Origin: Marisa cornuarietis | Lineage: Eukaryota > Mollusca > Gastropoda > Architaenioglossa > Ampullariidae | Assembly: GCA_004794655.1 (NCBI GenBank) | Contig: SMMW01000559.1 | Coordinates: 1,364,001 to 1,428,000, forward strand | Length of the DNA: 64,000 bases | Reading direction: 5' to 3' | Part shown: positions 53,557-64,000 of the stretch, piece after piece | Numbering within the stretch: position 1 is the stretch's first letter | How the letters are laid out: the number at the start of each line of letters is the position of its first letter | Notes under the pieces: generated by a model | Told to the model about the DNA's origin: nothing | What the model saw: only the letters and a program-made list of their open reading frames with translations | Databases searched by the model: none | Made by a program: the position numbers and the translations under genes

Positions 53557-56198
53557 AGAGCTATTTTACTGGACATTTTTCTGAGCAGCAGTAATGACAA
53601 TGGCCATCCCCAACTTTTTATCTATGCAGACACAAATTATTTAGCCTGATATGCAGTGACCACAGGATCAGTCTGTACAGAGTTATTCCCCCACCCCCAT
53701 TCTGCCCATAGAATGGTTACAAAACCAAATGTACATATAACACATGCATTTACAACAACAAAAAATCACTGTGACTATATATGTATTATGCTACTCATGA
53801 ATGTTCAAAGAACTGCATCCCCATGCTTGTAAAAAGTATTACATTACCCTTTCATGTCTGTACTTAGGAAAAATATAATTTTCATGGTTCTGTTCATATG
53901 CAGGTGTGTATGCAGGCATTACAGGATGTTGCTTTTTGGCTTCATAAGGATGATATGTGATAGTGGATCTGTTTCTGTGTGTGTGCGTGCGTGCCATCTT
54001 TATGACTACAGGAATCAACAGGCTACAGTTGCTCTTTAACCATCAAAAGTTGACTCCCTGATGGTGTGCTGGGAGTGCAGTGTACTCCATAGGTCAAGTC
54101 AGCAACAGCAGCTCTTAGACATCATGGCCAACACAAAAGATTTTTCGCTGGTTATGCTGGGTTTACCCAAACCCTTTAGACAGGCTCACACATGATGGTG
54201 ATGCACAAGCATACAAGCACACTTCCCCTTTTGTCCAGTTTGCATTAATCGCAGAAGTTTCAACTCAAGGCAACACTGATCAATATTCTGCTTCTTGATG
54301 CATTGATGCCAAATGGAATTATTTGAAAATATAAATATCACTCATGCAGTTGTAAACAGGGTTGAACAATTTATAAAATCTTTGCATAAATAAGTCTAGC
54401 AAATCATGGTTCCTTGATCACAGATCGCAAACATATGGCTGTTGGTCGCACAAGCAACGTTCTCCTGCTGTAGCGTTTCAAAGAGAAAATTAAAATAGGA
54501 CAATAAAAAATGGTGTAATTCTATGCAATGAGTGTTTAAAAAAAATTCTATCAGTGGATCAGATCCATGCGCTATATAACTGCTTTCTGGATCTCTTAGA
54601 TTAGCACTTTCGTCATCACTAATAGCATACGTATCCTTTATTTCTGGGGCCTGCATGGAGCATGCATGTGGCAGGTTGAAAATGCTGGGGAAATGACCAT
54701 ATCATGCCTCTTTAAAAACAATATTTAGGCAAACTTCATCTCTATGAAGTGATTGTGTTCCAAAATGTTTTTTGATCAGTTAAATTTTCCTTAAGAGCAT
54801 GAATGGTTGCTCTTTTATACTAATTTTTTAAACTGGAACAAATGCTTGTACTTCTTTGTATTTAGATAAGTTGTACTGAATATTTTTTAAAGTTTTCTAG
54901 GTGCCTTCCTATGTTGTTTACATTCAAAATCAAACCACTTATTTCTCCTTTTCATGCCTACATGCACAGTACTCTTCATACATTGACCTGTGAATCTTAA
55001 CATCTCGTCAAATTTATCTAATGCAGCATTAATGTCCATAAGGACATAGCATCATCAAGGCACCTATTTACCTCTGTTAATTCCAAGTTACTGTTGAAAA
55101 TGCATAAATTTACATTATATTAGAAAGGGCTATGAAATGATCAACAGATCAACTATCCTTTCCGACATAGCCAGATATATTGCTGAATTACTATGCTCAA
55201 CAAATGTTTACATAGATGGCCTACATAAATTTGCAAGCCGCTTGTTCAATATTAGGTGTCCAGTTAAGAAGACAGCTGCAGCTGTGTCTTTCATCTCTAA
55301 GCTAAACTTCATACATTCATTCCTTGATATACTGGGTGATCTGATTATATTGGTAACTGGGAAGAGTATGCTGGGTGATCTATGTAATCTGATTATACTG
55401 GGAAAGGTCAGGGGAGTTGGCTGACAAAGCCTGTTATACAGGCCTTTCTAGAGCAGTGGTAAGCACATCTTGCATGGTACGATCAGTCCTCTCCTTTATG
55501 TTTGGCAGCTAGATTTTTCTGTCTACCTCAACACTGGCATTCTTGCAAGATACTCTGACAGACAACATTAGTGCTGTCCTGGGTCACTTCCACAAATCAG
55601 ACAAAAACCTGTGTCATTTTCCTATTGCCAGAAAGGTTTTTGGTGGCCCACCAGGGAGATATGATTGTGTTTCATGCGTAGTCATTGGTCTTGTGTTCCA
55701 GGTAGGAACAGGGTTCTAGCAATTTTCCAAACCTTATTTTACACCTGAACCTGTTATAACCTTGACATCCAATGGCATCAAAAAAAGGTACCTCACTGAT
55801 GTAGAAGTGGTGACAATTTTCACCAAAACTTTAAAGAAAAATGGTTTAAAAACTATAGCCTTTGGCTCTATTTGACTAAATGCCAAAAGAAAATCTCTCT
55901 AACACAAAAGAACTTGACCAATACATGTGAGTATTACCCTGACATAATCACAGAACAAGTTCAACCCTTTTCCTGACATTTCAGGAGCAAATTTCCAGTT
56001 TCTAGCTAAAACTTACAAAACATAAACACAATTATTAACTTTCAATCTATGTCAAAGAAATATATATATATATATATCTTTTTATCACAGTTGAAAAAAA
56101 TCTACAAGAAAAAAGTATACCAAATTTAAGCAGTTGACACTGTATGCATATATGCTATTGTTCAGCCAACAATGCCAACCACTTTCCTTTTTTCACTT
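53557..56198. other. Convergent intergenic region between the WDR and fucosyltransferase genes
   Basis: AT-rich. No gene, tRNA or clear repeat was seen. It probably includes extended 3' UTRs. Confidence 0.55.
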
Positions 56199-56204
56199 TT
56201 TATT
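56199..56204 (-). terminator. Candidate polyadenylation signal of the fucosyltransferase gene
   Basis: AATAAA on the minus strand about 240 bases after the stop codon at 56444. Together with the WDR signal at 53551 it makes the two genes convergent, with about 2.6 kb between their likely 3' ends. Confidence 0.4.
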
Positions 56205-56443
56205 CCCTACTGCCCACTGTCATACTAAAAATAGCCAAATATAGGAAGGAAATTATGGCTTTCACCATGTGCACCAGGGTAAAGAGCTACAAGAAGCAAG
56301 AATTTGTCTGCTACTGCTTCTGCTCAAGAGACTTCGCACATACATGCATACTTTGTACATATATAGCATCCGATCAATGTCATCCACAAAGCATGTGAGT
56401 GTGTGTGTGTATGCCCGCATACATCCACACTTGGGATGTTGTC

Positions 56444-57978
56444 TCATAAACCAAGAGACAAGTGGGCCTCTAAATCTCTTAAGGTAAAATTCTTTCCTGC
56501 CTCAACAAGTTGTCGCACTGCTTTGGCAATCTTTTCAGATGTACTCCACTCGTACATCCATTTTTTGTGAATTCTGTTGATTTGCCCATTTTCATCAAAT
56601 TGGCGAGGAACAGGGCAACCATAATGACTCTCATTTGCAACATGCTTCCATGGCAGCAGTCCCTTTTGTACACGTCTCCTGTTCTCGTGCAGACGCTTAC
56701 AGATGAAGCACTCAAAGTTTGTGACAAAGTCCATTGAGCCCTCTTGGTCAGATGACCACTCCCGCCTTGAAAGTGTGTCCTTCAGAATGGGATTAGTTAT
56801 GCCTGTCAACTTCCAGTTGAGATACTCTTTGTAAGCTGAATCATTGTGATTCAGGTAATGCAAAAACTTGGCAAGATTTTCCACTGTGGCAAAGTCTGTG
56901 ATGACAATACCTGAATGGTCAGAGGGTAGCATGTCCTGTAACAGTTATCAGAGCAACAACTGTTGTTCTGAATCTTGCCTCAACCAAAATGTTTTCTATA
57001 AGAGATTATGGCAATAACTGCTGTATAGATCTAAAAAGATGTATACAGCAGTTATTGCCGTAATCTCTTAAACCTTGCATGAACTAAAGTGTTTTGTAAT
57101 AACCATCAGTATAGCAGCTTGCTTTAAACAGTCTATAACAACTGTTATAACAGATCAGTATAGCAATTGTGGTATATGTGTCAGCATTTTTGAAAGCCAT
57201 ACTTTTTTTTTAAGTAGCATCAGTTGTGTGCAGGTGGGTGGGTAAGCATGCACAAGAGATCTCATCTTCAGCTCTGACTTCTAAAAATATGACTACACAG
57301 TCTCTTTTCATTCTGAAGCTCTCAATAGTGTGAAATAGTCAATTCATTCAAAACAATTCCTTAATCTCTAGCATCAAAACAAATCCACAACACAGCAACT
57401 AAACCAAACGCAAATACATCAATCTAAATTTACCTTAACATTTGGAGAACCATAGATGACAGGAACAGAGCCCACAACCAGTGGTCTCCACAACTTCTCT
57501 GTGATGTAGTCTTTGCACACTGCATTCTCCATAGCCAGGGAAAACTTGTATTTTGACACTAGGTCAAAGAACTCGTTGTGTTCCATGCCTTTGATAGGAT
57601 CCTGCAGACTAGACCAGATCAATCCCAACTACAAGGAAGATGAAACAACAGTTCGAGAAATGATTTTTGAGGGGGAGTGTTTTTATGCTAAGCCAGCAAC
57701 GAAGGCTATACAATGGCAAAGCCGCCACGTGTAGAGAAAGAACAGCATGCCTGAGACTATATCTAAACCCAGGATAGCCATTCCTTACTACCCTGTTGAT
57801 AGGTGCTAACTGTTGAGCCATCAAACCACCTAAAGGTTTTTGAGTACTGGCAGATAATTCATAGGCCATGGGTTTGAACGTACGTGGTTATTCATCCATA
57901 TAAAAATGTATACAACCAACATGTATAAAACAAAACAAAAGTACACCAATAGCATCCATGTATTTTCTCTCTCTTCCA

Positions 57979-58010
<32 letters not shown>

Positions 58011-61000
58011 AAGAAGCATTTTACCTTTCAGGTAACCTTCTGTTGTTCAGACATCTTCCATAAGAATCAACAGGGATGTACTTCATGAGGAGTTGCACAA
58101 AGTGGTCCCGATCTGAAGGTGGATCACAGTCAGAGTGTGTAAAGATGAGTGGAGCTAAACCCTGGTGTTTGAGGAGAAAGAAATAAGATGATGATTCAGT
58201 CCATGAATGGACACGCAAAAAGTCTGGCGAAACAGCAAAATGGAACTACATCAATGCCCACTCTCACCTTTGAAAAAAAACAAACTTAAGTGAAACATAA
58301 AAGCCATGCCATCCAAACTCCAGGAAGTAATAAGAAATTTCTTACATTGATCTAATGTGTTAATCCTTGCATATAATTTGCTGTAAGATGGAAAATGACA
58401 GCACTTTTTGAAATTTTACTATAAACGACACTTAAGGGGCACAGCTAGTCAGTAGTTAAGGCCACAACACAGATATGATCTGAGCCCACAACCAACAACC
58501 TTCACCATTTTTGTTATGTCCCTTAACAAAGTAACTGTTAAGACAATTCTTAGCTGGACAAATATGGACCAACCTTTGAACAAGTTTTTACATGACATGT
58601 AATAGACCATACCACATTGTCACACAGGGAGAAATAAGGAATTAAAATTAATCTTCTATAATTCACTATGCCAACCCTTACTAGTCTTCATACCCATTAG
58701 CTTTAGAACAACTGTTCCCCAGTCAATACTTTGAAATACATAGCTAGCATGCCTGCTCCTCCTAATAGTCAAGTTTAATCCTTCACAAGCTTTGACAGGC
58801 CTTCAAATAATTGATCATAAGCACAAATAATGACAGGCCTCCTACTCGCTGAACCATAAACAAATCATGATGGACATCCTAGCTAAAACATGCCCAATTT
58901 ATCAATTTATTAAGGAATCATTTTAGGTGAACCATGCATGTTGTAAATTTATAACAGATATTCTACTCTCGTACCGTCTTCTGAAAGGCATTTTTGTCAT
59001 GAGTACTTTTCATGTACTTTGTATCTTGTAACCACTTCTGGCTTTTGAGATGCTGAGTTGTAATTGCATAGTCCGATTCTCGACGAAATGTACAGGTGTG
59101 ATTGAATAACACTAGCATATCCTGCAAAAGATAATCAACAGAATGTTACACTAGCAGTAAATCCTGTTAATCACAACCAACAGAATAAATTACATGAGAG
59201 CACTCCTGCTAATCCTAACAACATCATAAATGATATCAGCAGTGGATCATGCATCAACACAAGCCAACACTTAGCTGTTCATTCCCTGCACAACAGCCAA
59301 GGAGGAGAGGTTTCAAGCCCCTAGCCTCAAAGGGACTTAATGACTTAATGACATGCTGGTGGTTTTTGAGCCAGGGCTGGTTAGTAGTGGTTGATTTATG
59401 CTGTGTCAGCAGTGCAGGTTCAATTAAAGCAAAATAATTTCATTGCCAGTTATACAATGTAACTAAAAGTATATTTACCTAACAAATATAGGATAAAATG
59501 GAAGATACAGCAATCAACTATGTAAGGGCTGTGGGTCATAGCTGGATGGTCATTGGTTTATAACTGGGTAACACCTCTTCATGTACTTTGCCCTTGTAAT
59601 GGCCACAGCCAAAACAATATAAGCGATAAAGGTTCCATTATGAAACAGTCAATACACTTCACTTGAAGCTTCCCTTTCATCAGTGACTGTTTTTCAAATT
59701 ACATAAGACTGGATATCTGGGTGGGCACATGGAGTGTTCCTTTCAGCGATCAGATTGAAAATGAGATGAAATTAATTCTTCTTACCTGAAATGAAAAAAG
59801 TATGTTGTTTTTGGGGGACTCTTCATGCAAGACAGCCCATTCATGATGTGGTTGTCGTGGTAATGGGAGATCAGAAATCTTCAAGTCCGTGCCATAGAAT
59901 ACAAACACCTGAACAACGTATATATATATATACCTATATATAAAAAACACTGTAAATATATATACACAAACAAGTCTTCACTTCATGATACAGTAACATG
60001 TCTAAAGTAAAACACTATAGAAAATAAAAATCGAACACGATAAGCATAACCTATCAAGTCTGTAAGTACACAGTGTAAGCCTGTGCTGTTTGAAAAGAGA
60101 TGTATAGCGTCATCTGAGGAAAGTCTGGTGCTATAATGTGCATATATCCACATGCCATTTTACAGAATCCCAAGATGCCCAAGGTCTAGCATATCCATTT
60201 CTATTACTCTTTCCGGTACATTCCCTCAAATATTGTCTCAGACGTTGGAATATGAAGTGACTTCAATTAAAGTAGGGTACTATAAGAAGGATTAAGAAGT
60301 CTAGATGAGACCTTTAGTTCTGTGTTCTTCCCAACATACACTGGTATCCATTCTACATCTTTTCTGCATTCATGGATAAATATCAGTGTTGATATCGCTA
60401 ATATAGCATCAATACATCTTAAAATTGTGTTCTTGCTATCTTTGACATGATTTTCCTATGTTCATGTAAACACGTTTAGCAATAGTATCCTTAACTTCAG
60501 CATTGGGTGCCTCATATAGCGGCGATGGGCAGTAAAGAAGCACCGATTTTCTCCACATTGTTTGTATGCGCCTCTCTCCCCAGTGAAACCAGTCCACCAC
60601 AAAATGATTGGCTCAGTAATGACTTCCCTACTGGCTTGTTGGATCTCTTCTTCATTCACCTTTATGCCAGTAAGACCTAAGAAAATAACCAATATATTTT
60701 TTATAACCATCATTTAGGCTCAAATTATAAATGTAAACACGTTGAAAAGATATCTCTTCAAGTAAAAACTATATAGCACAAACAATAAAAAGCCTCATCT
60801 TTGTTAAGTGTCACATATGTCTGCCATGACATGAGAACAAAAGAAGAATGAAAGTTGAATAAATAGAAGGATATATAGTTGTTAGTACCACCGATGTAAA
60901 TGGACCCAGTCGGCTGCTGTACTCACCTTTATAAAAGGTATTCAACTAGCACATGAAAGTAACCAATTCAGGCATTCAGAAGGAAAGATTGTGTGTAAAT

Positions 61001-62055
61001 GAATGTGTCTGCATGCCTTTTGTCCAACAACAAAACTTCCCAACTGGGGTAATCATTTTATAATATCTTCCTTTTACTAAAACCTCCTAACAATAAATTA
61101 GTGAAAAGGTGTAACGAATGTAAATAAATATGCACTTTTGTATCAGTACGTATGAATGTTATCCTTGTCCTAGATTTTGTGTGCTATGGAGTGTTAACTG
61201 GGAGTGTAGTTTTCCTGTAAAGACAGTTATATGCTAAATTAGTATAGTGCATTTATTTATATTAAATGGGTAAAGATAATCCAGAAAACTATGACATCAA
61301 GGGCACAGCACTACTTTTTGTGTACTTGTAGTTCATAGAGTGGGATGTGTACTTAATGATATTACAAGCTTACAAAAGTTTATGTTGGAGAGGATCTAAT
61401 TACTTAATTAATTCATTACCTATAAAATGGATGTAGTTTTCCTGTTCTTCCAAATCAGATATCTGTTATAAAAAACACAATTTTCTTTGAAACCTAATCC
61501 TGAAAACTATTTTTTTTAAATCTATCAATACTGTAAATATAAAGAAACTAAAACAAAACAGCGACATTCAAATCTTATACATGTACTTAACGCTTTTCTC
61601 TACTTGCTTATCTTACAGTGGCTGTTATTACTTTTACTATCAATTAATTTACTACCAAAAATAAATAAGTCTAACAATTAGTTAACTATGTCTGTTTCTT
61701 TCCAATGGCTGCTGACAATGTCCCTCCTCTCTCTCTCACACACACACACAAGCCGAGCATACTGAAACAAGTCTTCTAGGTAGGTACCTGTGTAAAGTTT
61801 GTGTAAAATGCAACGACCGGGCTATAAGAGCAGCTGAAATCTCTGTTGACATTTGGATCTATTTTATTTAAATATTCCTCTATGTTAAAACAATTACAAA
61901 CTATAACATTAACATAGTGTAACAGAAAATTGCGATTCTTAGAAATGAAAATTGTTCAAAAATCACGTCAGATTTACCATTAAAACAGCGATAACAAGTG
62001 TTAATACTGCGATAATAGAAAGTGCGCAAAGGAAGTGGCGTATCGAAAGTCGCAT
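56444..62055 (-). CDS. Fucosyltransferase, FUT10/FUT11 (GT10) family, 8 exons
   Basis: Exons in transcription order: 62055-61978, 61462-61420, 60676-60474, 59908-59786, 59121-58975, 58161-58025, 57608-57434, 56935-56444. All junction phases agree and total 1,398 nt, or 465 residues plus stop; human FUT10/11 are about 480-490. Exon 1 encodes a short basic tail and a hydrophobic signal-anchor (residues about 9-26), as in a type II ER/Golgi enzyme. Later exons show ILWWTGF, FVFYGTD, LPLPR, HEESPKNN, the SDCDPPSDRD segment and the hallmark GT10 motif AMENAVCKDYITEKLWRP followed by GSPNVK and DMLPSDHS. GT10 enzymes transfer fucose from GDP-fucose; FUT10 and FUT11 have been reported to O-fucosylate EMI domains in the ER (POFUT3/4). 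The end of exon 3 is the least certain part: two frames are open there. Exon 7 could also start at 57628, but only 57608 keeps the frame. Confidence 0.92.
56999..57070. repeat. 28-bp hairpin in the last fucosyltransferase intron
   Basis: Arms 57000-57027 and 57042-57069 are reverse complements over 28 bp with a single T/C difference, which would be a G:U pair in one RNA orientation. The loop is 14 nt. Flanking sequence on both sides also shows rough inverted similarity, so it may be a small foldback element. Confidence 0.8.
57665..57829 (-). mobile_element. SINE copy in a fucosyltransferase intron
   Basis: Read on the minus strand, it aligns along its length with the SINE at 38703-38874: a GGCTCAACAGTTAGC start, CTATCCTGGGTT, CATGCTGTTCTTTCTC, a GTATAGCC block, TTGCTGGC and AGCATAAAAACAC at the end. 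It is more diverged than the 38.7-kb copy. It lies directly upstream, in the intron, of exon 7. Confidence 0.7.
57981..58006. repeat. (CA)n microsatellite in a fucosyltransferase intron
   Basis: 13 CA units close to exon 6. Confidence 0.9.
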
Positions 62056-63033
62056 TTCTTGTTTTTAGCTTCACATAACTTCTTCACAAGCACGTGGCTT
62101 TTGTGAGCAGCGCAAGAACATCCCTTTAACGACGGGCTGTACATATACCGCCCTTGATTCAACTTCCATAACGTGTAACTACCAGCATCGTCTGCAAGAC
62201 TCGGCATTGACAGCCAAGAGAAATAACTCTAGATTACTAAACTTTGCAACATAAATGATGGTTCTTGGATGAGGCTAAAACTTCTATACTGCCTGTGGAG
62301 ATTACCTTGCAATATAAAAAAAAATTGATAAAAACAGCTTATTTGACTTATGTATTTTCTATATTGCTGTTTGTTATCCATATTCATGTTAGTAAATGCT
62401 TGCTGCACTAGCGCGAGCATAAAGGATGGAAAAAAAATAATAATAATAAATGAAGATTTTTATAGCGCATATTCACACTCATAGAGAGCATGCATGCTCT
62501 TAGCGCTGAAACAAGGAAGAGACATGGACTAAATGGATAGAACACGAGGGGCGTAAGAATAAGTGATAATACTGACGACAAATGGAAAACACAAAAAGAC
62601 ACCAAAAGTAACAGAACATAGAAAATATAGCGATTCTGCGCAGAGAAAGATGGGTAGAAAATTAGAAAGAGCAGGAGGGGGAGCTAGCATTGTGTGGACT
62701 GTGTTAGGAGAAATCAACATGGACAAGACTAATGCCATTAATGGTGAGCACCACTGGATAAGGACGAGTGGCGATCCACACGAACGGTGCACAACAAGAG
62801 GTGCGAAGTTGGGAGCATCCGGTACTGTACTGGTTAGGACACTCGTTTGTCACCACTGCAATGATGAGTATGAGTGTATTACGCTGGTTAGAGTTTAGCG
62901 TCTATCGCACTGACAGCGAATTACAGAAGTCATTTGTGGAATTCAAGGTCGGCAAAGTGCGGGTGATGCTATGGTTTTAGGATGACTAACCCTTCAGCCC
63001 GATTACGGTAATTTTTTCCTGTGTGCCAGCTGA
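62056..63033. other. Fucosyltransferase 5' region and repeat-derived spacer
   Basis: The first 150 bases upstream of the fucosyltransferase ATG are the likely 5' UTR and promoter; no TATA box is evident. The rest holds the LINE/SINE tail at 62430-62700 and uncharacterised sequence up to the truncated LINE at 63034. Confidence 0.45.
62430..62700 (-). mobile_element. Minus-strand LINE/SINE 3' end with (ATT)n tail
   Basis: On the minus strand the end reads AGCGCTAAGAGCATGCATGC, then GCGCTATAAAAATCTTCATT and (TTA)n. This is a different copy or family of the same tail type as at 8.1 kb. The inner boundary is approximate. Confidence 0.4.
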
Positions 63034-64000
63034 CTCCAGCTGCAGAAGCAACTAGAGGCTGCGAGTAAAAATCCCAGAAAGACTTTTGACATTGTGAACA
63101 GCCTGCTGGGTAAGAACGGAACTAGTCCGGTTCTTCCTGAGGTGGATGTCAAGTCAGCTGCTGATCAGCTGTCTTCCTTCTTTGTTAATAAGATAAAGGA
63201 AATTAGTGTTGGACTTGAGAGTGCAGCTTGTGAGTTGCCAGAGTGTGAGGAAGACTATTCTGTGCCATTTGCTGGTGTACTGCTGACTTCTTTCACGTCT
63301 ATTGATGAGAGCTACTTGAGGAAACTTGTAGCAAGATCAACAAAAACTTCATGTGCTGTGGATCCTGTACCAACTAAATTTATTATTCAACTTCTGGACA
63401 TTCTATTTCCTGTCATTTTGGACATTATTAATGCCAGTTTGAGAGCAGGTTGTGTTCCACGGTGTTTTAAACAGGCTGTTGTCAAGCCCTTGTTGAAAAA
63501 GGCAAACCTGGATCCCTCTGACTGTAAAAACTATCGTCCAGTGTCAAATTTATCATATATTTCCAAGCTACTTGAGAGGGTGGTCGCAGAACAGCTTATG
63601 ACCCATTTTATTACTCATGGCTGCCTAGATAAATTTCAGTCAGCATATCGTCCTGGCTTCAGCACAGAAACTGCTCTTCTTCGTGTGACCAATGACATTC
63701 TTTGTAGTGTCAACTCTGGCAACTTAGTGCTGTTAGTATTACTCGATCTGAGTAGTGCATTTGACACCATCAACCACCGCCTGCTGCTCCAGAGACTGTC
63801 ATCAGAGGCTGGTATCCAGGGCGCTGCGCTGCAGTGGATTGACTCCTATCTTGCCGATAGATCTCAGAGAGTGATTGTCGGCTCTGCAAGCTCTGAGGCA
63901 GTTCCTCTGGTGTGTGGCGTACCACAGGGATCCGTTCTGGGTCCACTATTATTTTCTGTATATACTTCACAGCTTGGACAGGTAATTGAACGCTTTCAGA
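63034..64000 (+). CDS. LINE reverse transcriptase (L2/CR1 group), partial, runs off the window
   Basis: An open frame of 322 codons from just after an in-frame TGA (63031-63033) to the window end. Motifs: VDPVPTKFII, VVKPLLKKANLD, NYRPVSNLSYISKLLE, FQSAYRPGFSTETALL, VLLDLSSAFDTINH (motif A) and CGVPQGSVLGPLLFSVYTS. The catalytic FADD-type motif would lie beyond the edge. The copy begins in the linker before the reverse transcriptase, so it appears 5'-truncated. No frame break is seen in this part. Confidence 0.85.

Noticed and set aside
57419..57628. Fucosyltransferase exon 7 starting at 57628
   Set aside because: It would follow a 2-nt phase and run into an in-frame stop; the TAG acceptor giving a start at 57608 keeps the frame and the LPE-SLQDP continuity.
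58436..58560. Possible tRNA-like or SINE sequence
   Set aside because: An A-box-like start is present but no convincing B box, and no similarity to the SINE family in the window.
62001..62207. 68-codon minus-strand frame over the first fucosyltransferase exon
   Set aside because: The correct frame is the one beginning at 62055, which encodes a signal-anchor and joins in phase to the next exon.

Overview
This is eukaryotic nuclear DNA: spliced genes with GT-AG introns, many microsatellites, and dense non-LTR retrotransposons, SINEs and MITE-like elements. The transposon mix (RTE-like LINEs of the 'craniofacial development protein 2-like' type, a CR1-type LINE whose ORF1 carries an SGNH/GDSL esterase, a tRNA-like SINE) and the protein flavour suggest a marine lophotrochozoan, most likely a gastropod mollusc. 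The species assignment is inference.

Two host genes can be reconstructed exon by exon. On the + strand (about 38.7-53.5 kb) lies a 21-coding-exon gene for a protein of about 1,145 residues. It has one canonical EF-hand and at least eleven WD40-type strands, and belongs to the WDR49 / WDR64 / EFCAB8 / 'WD repeat-containing protein on Y chromosome' group. On the - strand (62.06-56.44 kb), converging on it, is an 8-exon gene for a 465-residue type II membrane fucosyltransferase of the FUT10/FUT11 (GT10) family. A broken last exon of an SLC22-like transporter sits at 7.25-7.74 kb. A low-confidence three-exon candidate gene spans 4.1-16.4 kb.

Mobile DNA occupies much of the rest. A nearly full-length RTE-like LINE with target-site duplications lies at 10.57-13.78 kb. 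A degenerate Rex1-like LINE lies at 21.6-24.1 kb, and a 3'-end fragment with a similar tail at 2.85-3.1 kb. A CR1-type LINE with an uninterrupted 899-codon ORF2 and a 685-codon esterase ORF1 lies at 32.0-38.1 kb. A 5'-truncated RTE-like copy sits in a WDR intron at 52.2-52.9 kb. The start of another LINE on the + strand runs off the right edge from 63.03 kb. There are copies of one SINE family, two TIR/MITE-like elements in WDR introns, and a foldback element at 24.5-25.67 kb that has inserted into a minisatellite and contains what looks like a promoter plus first exon.

The points most worth following up are: (1) the foldback element; (2) a SINE inserted between the splice acceptor and start codon of the first WDR coding exon, with the duplicated target overlapping the ATG; (3) a 36-bp minisatellite that has tandemly copied the 3' splice site of WDR exon 10; and (4) the apparently young CR1-type LINE with YY1-like motifs at its 5' end. 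Intergenic stretches with no supportable gene are noted in the feature list.
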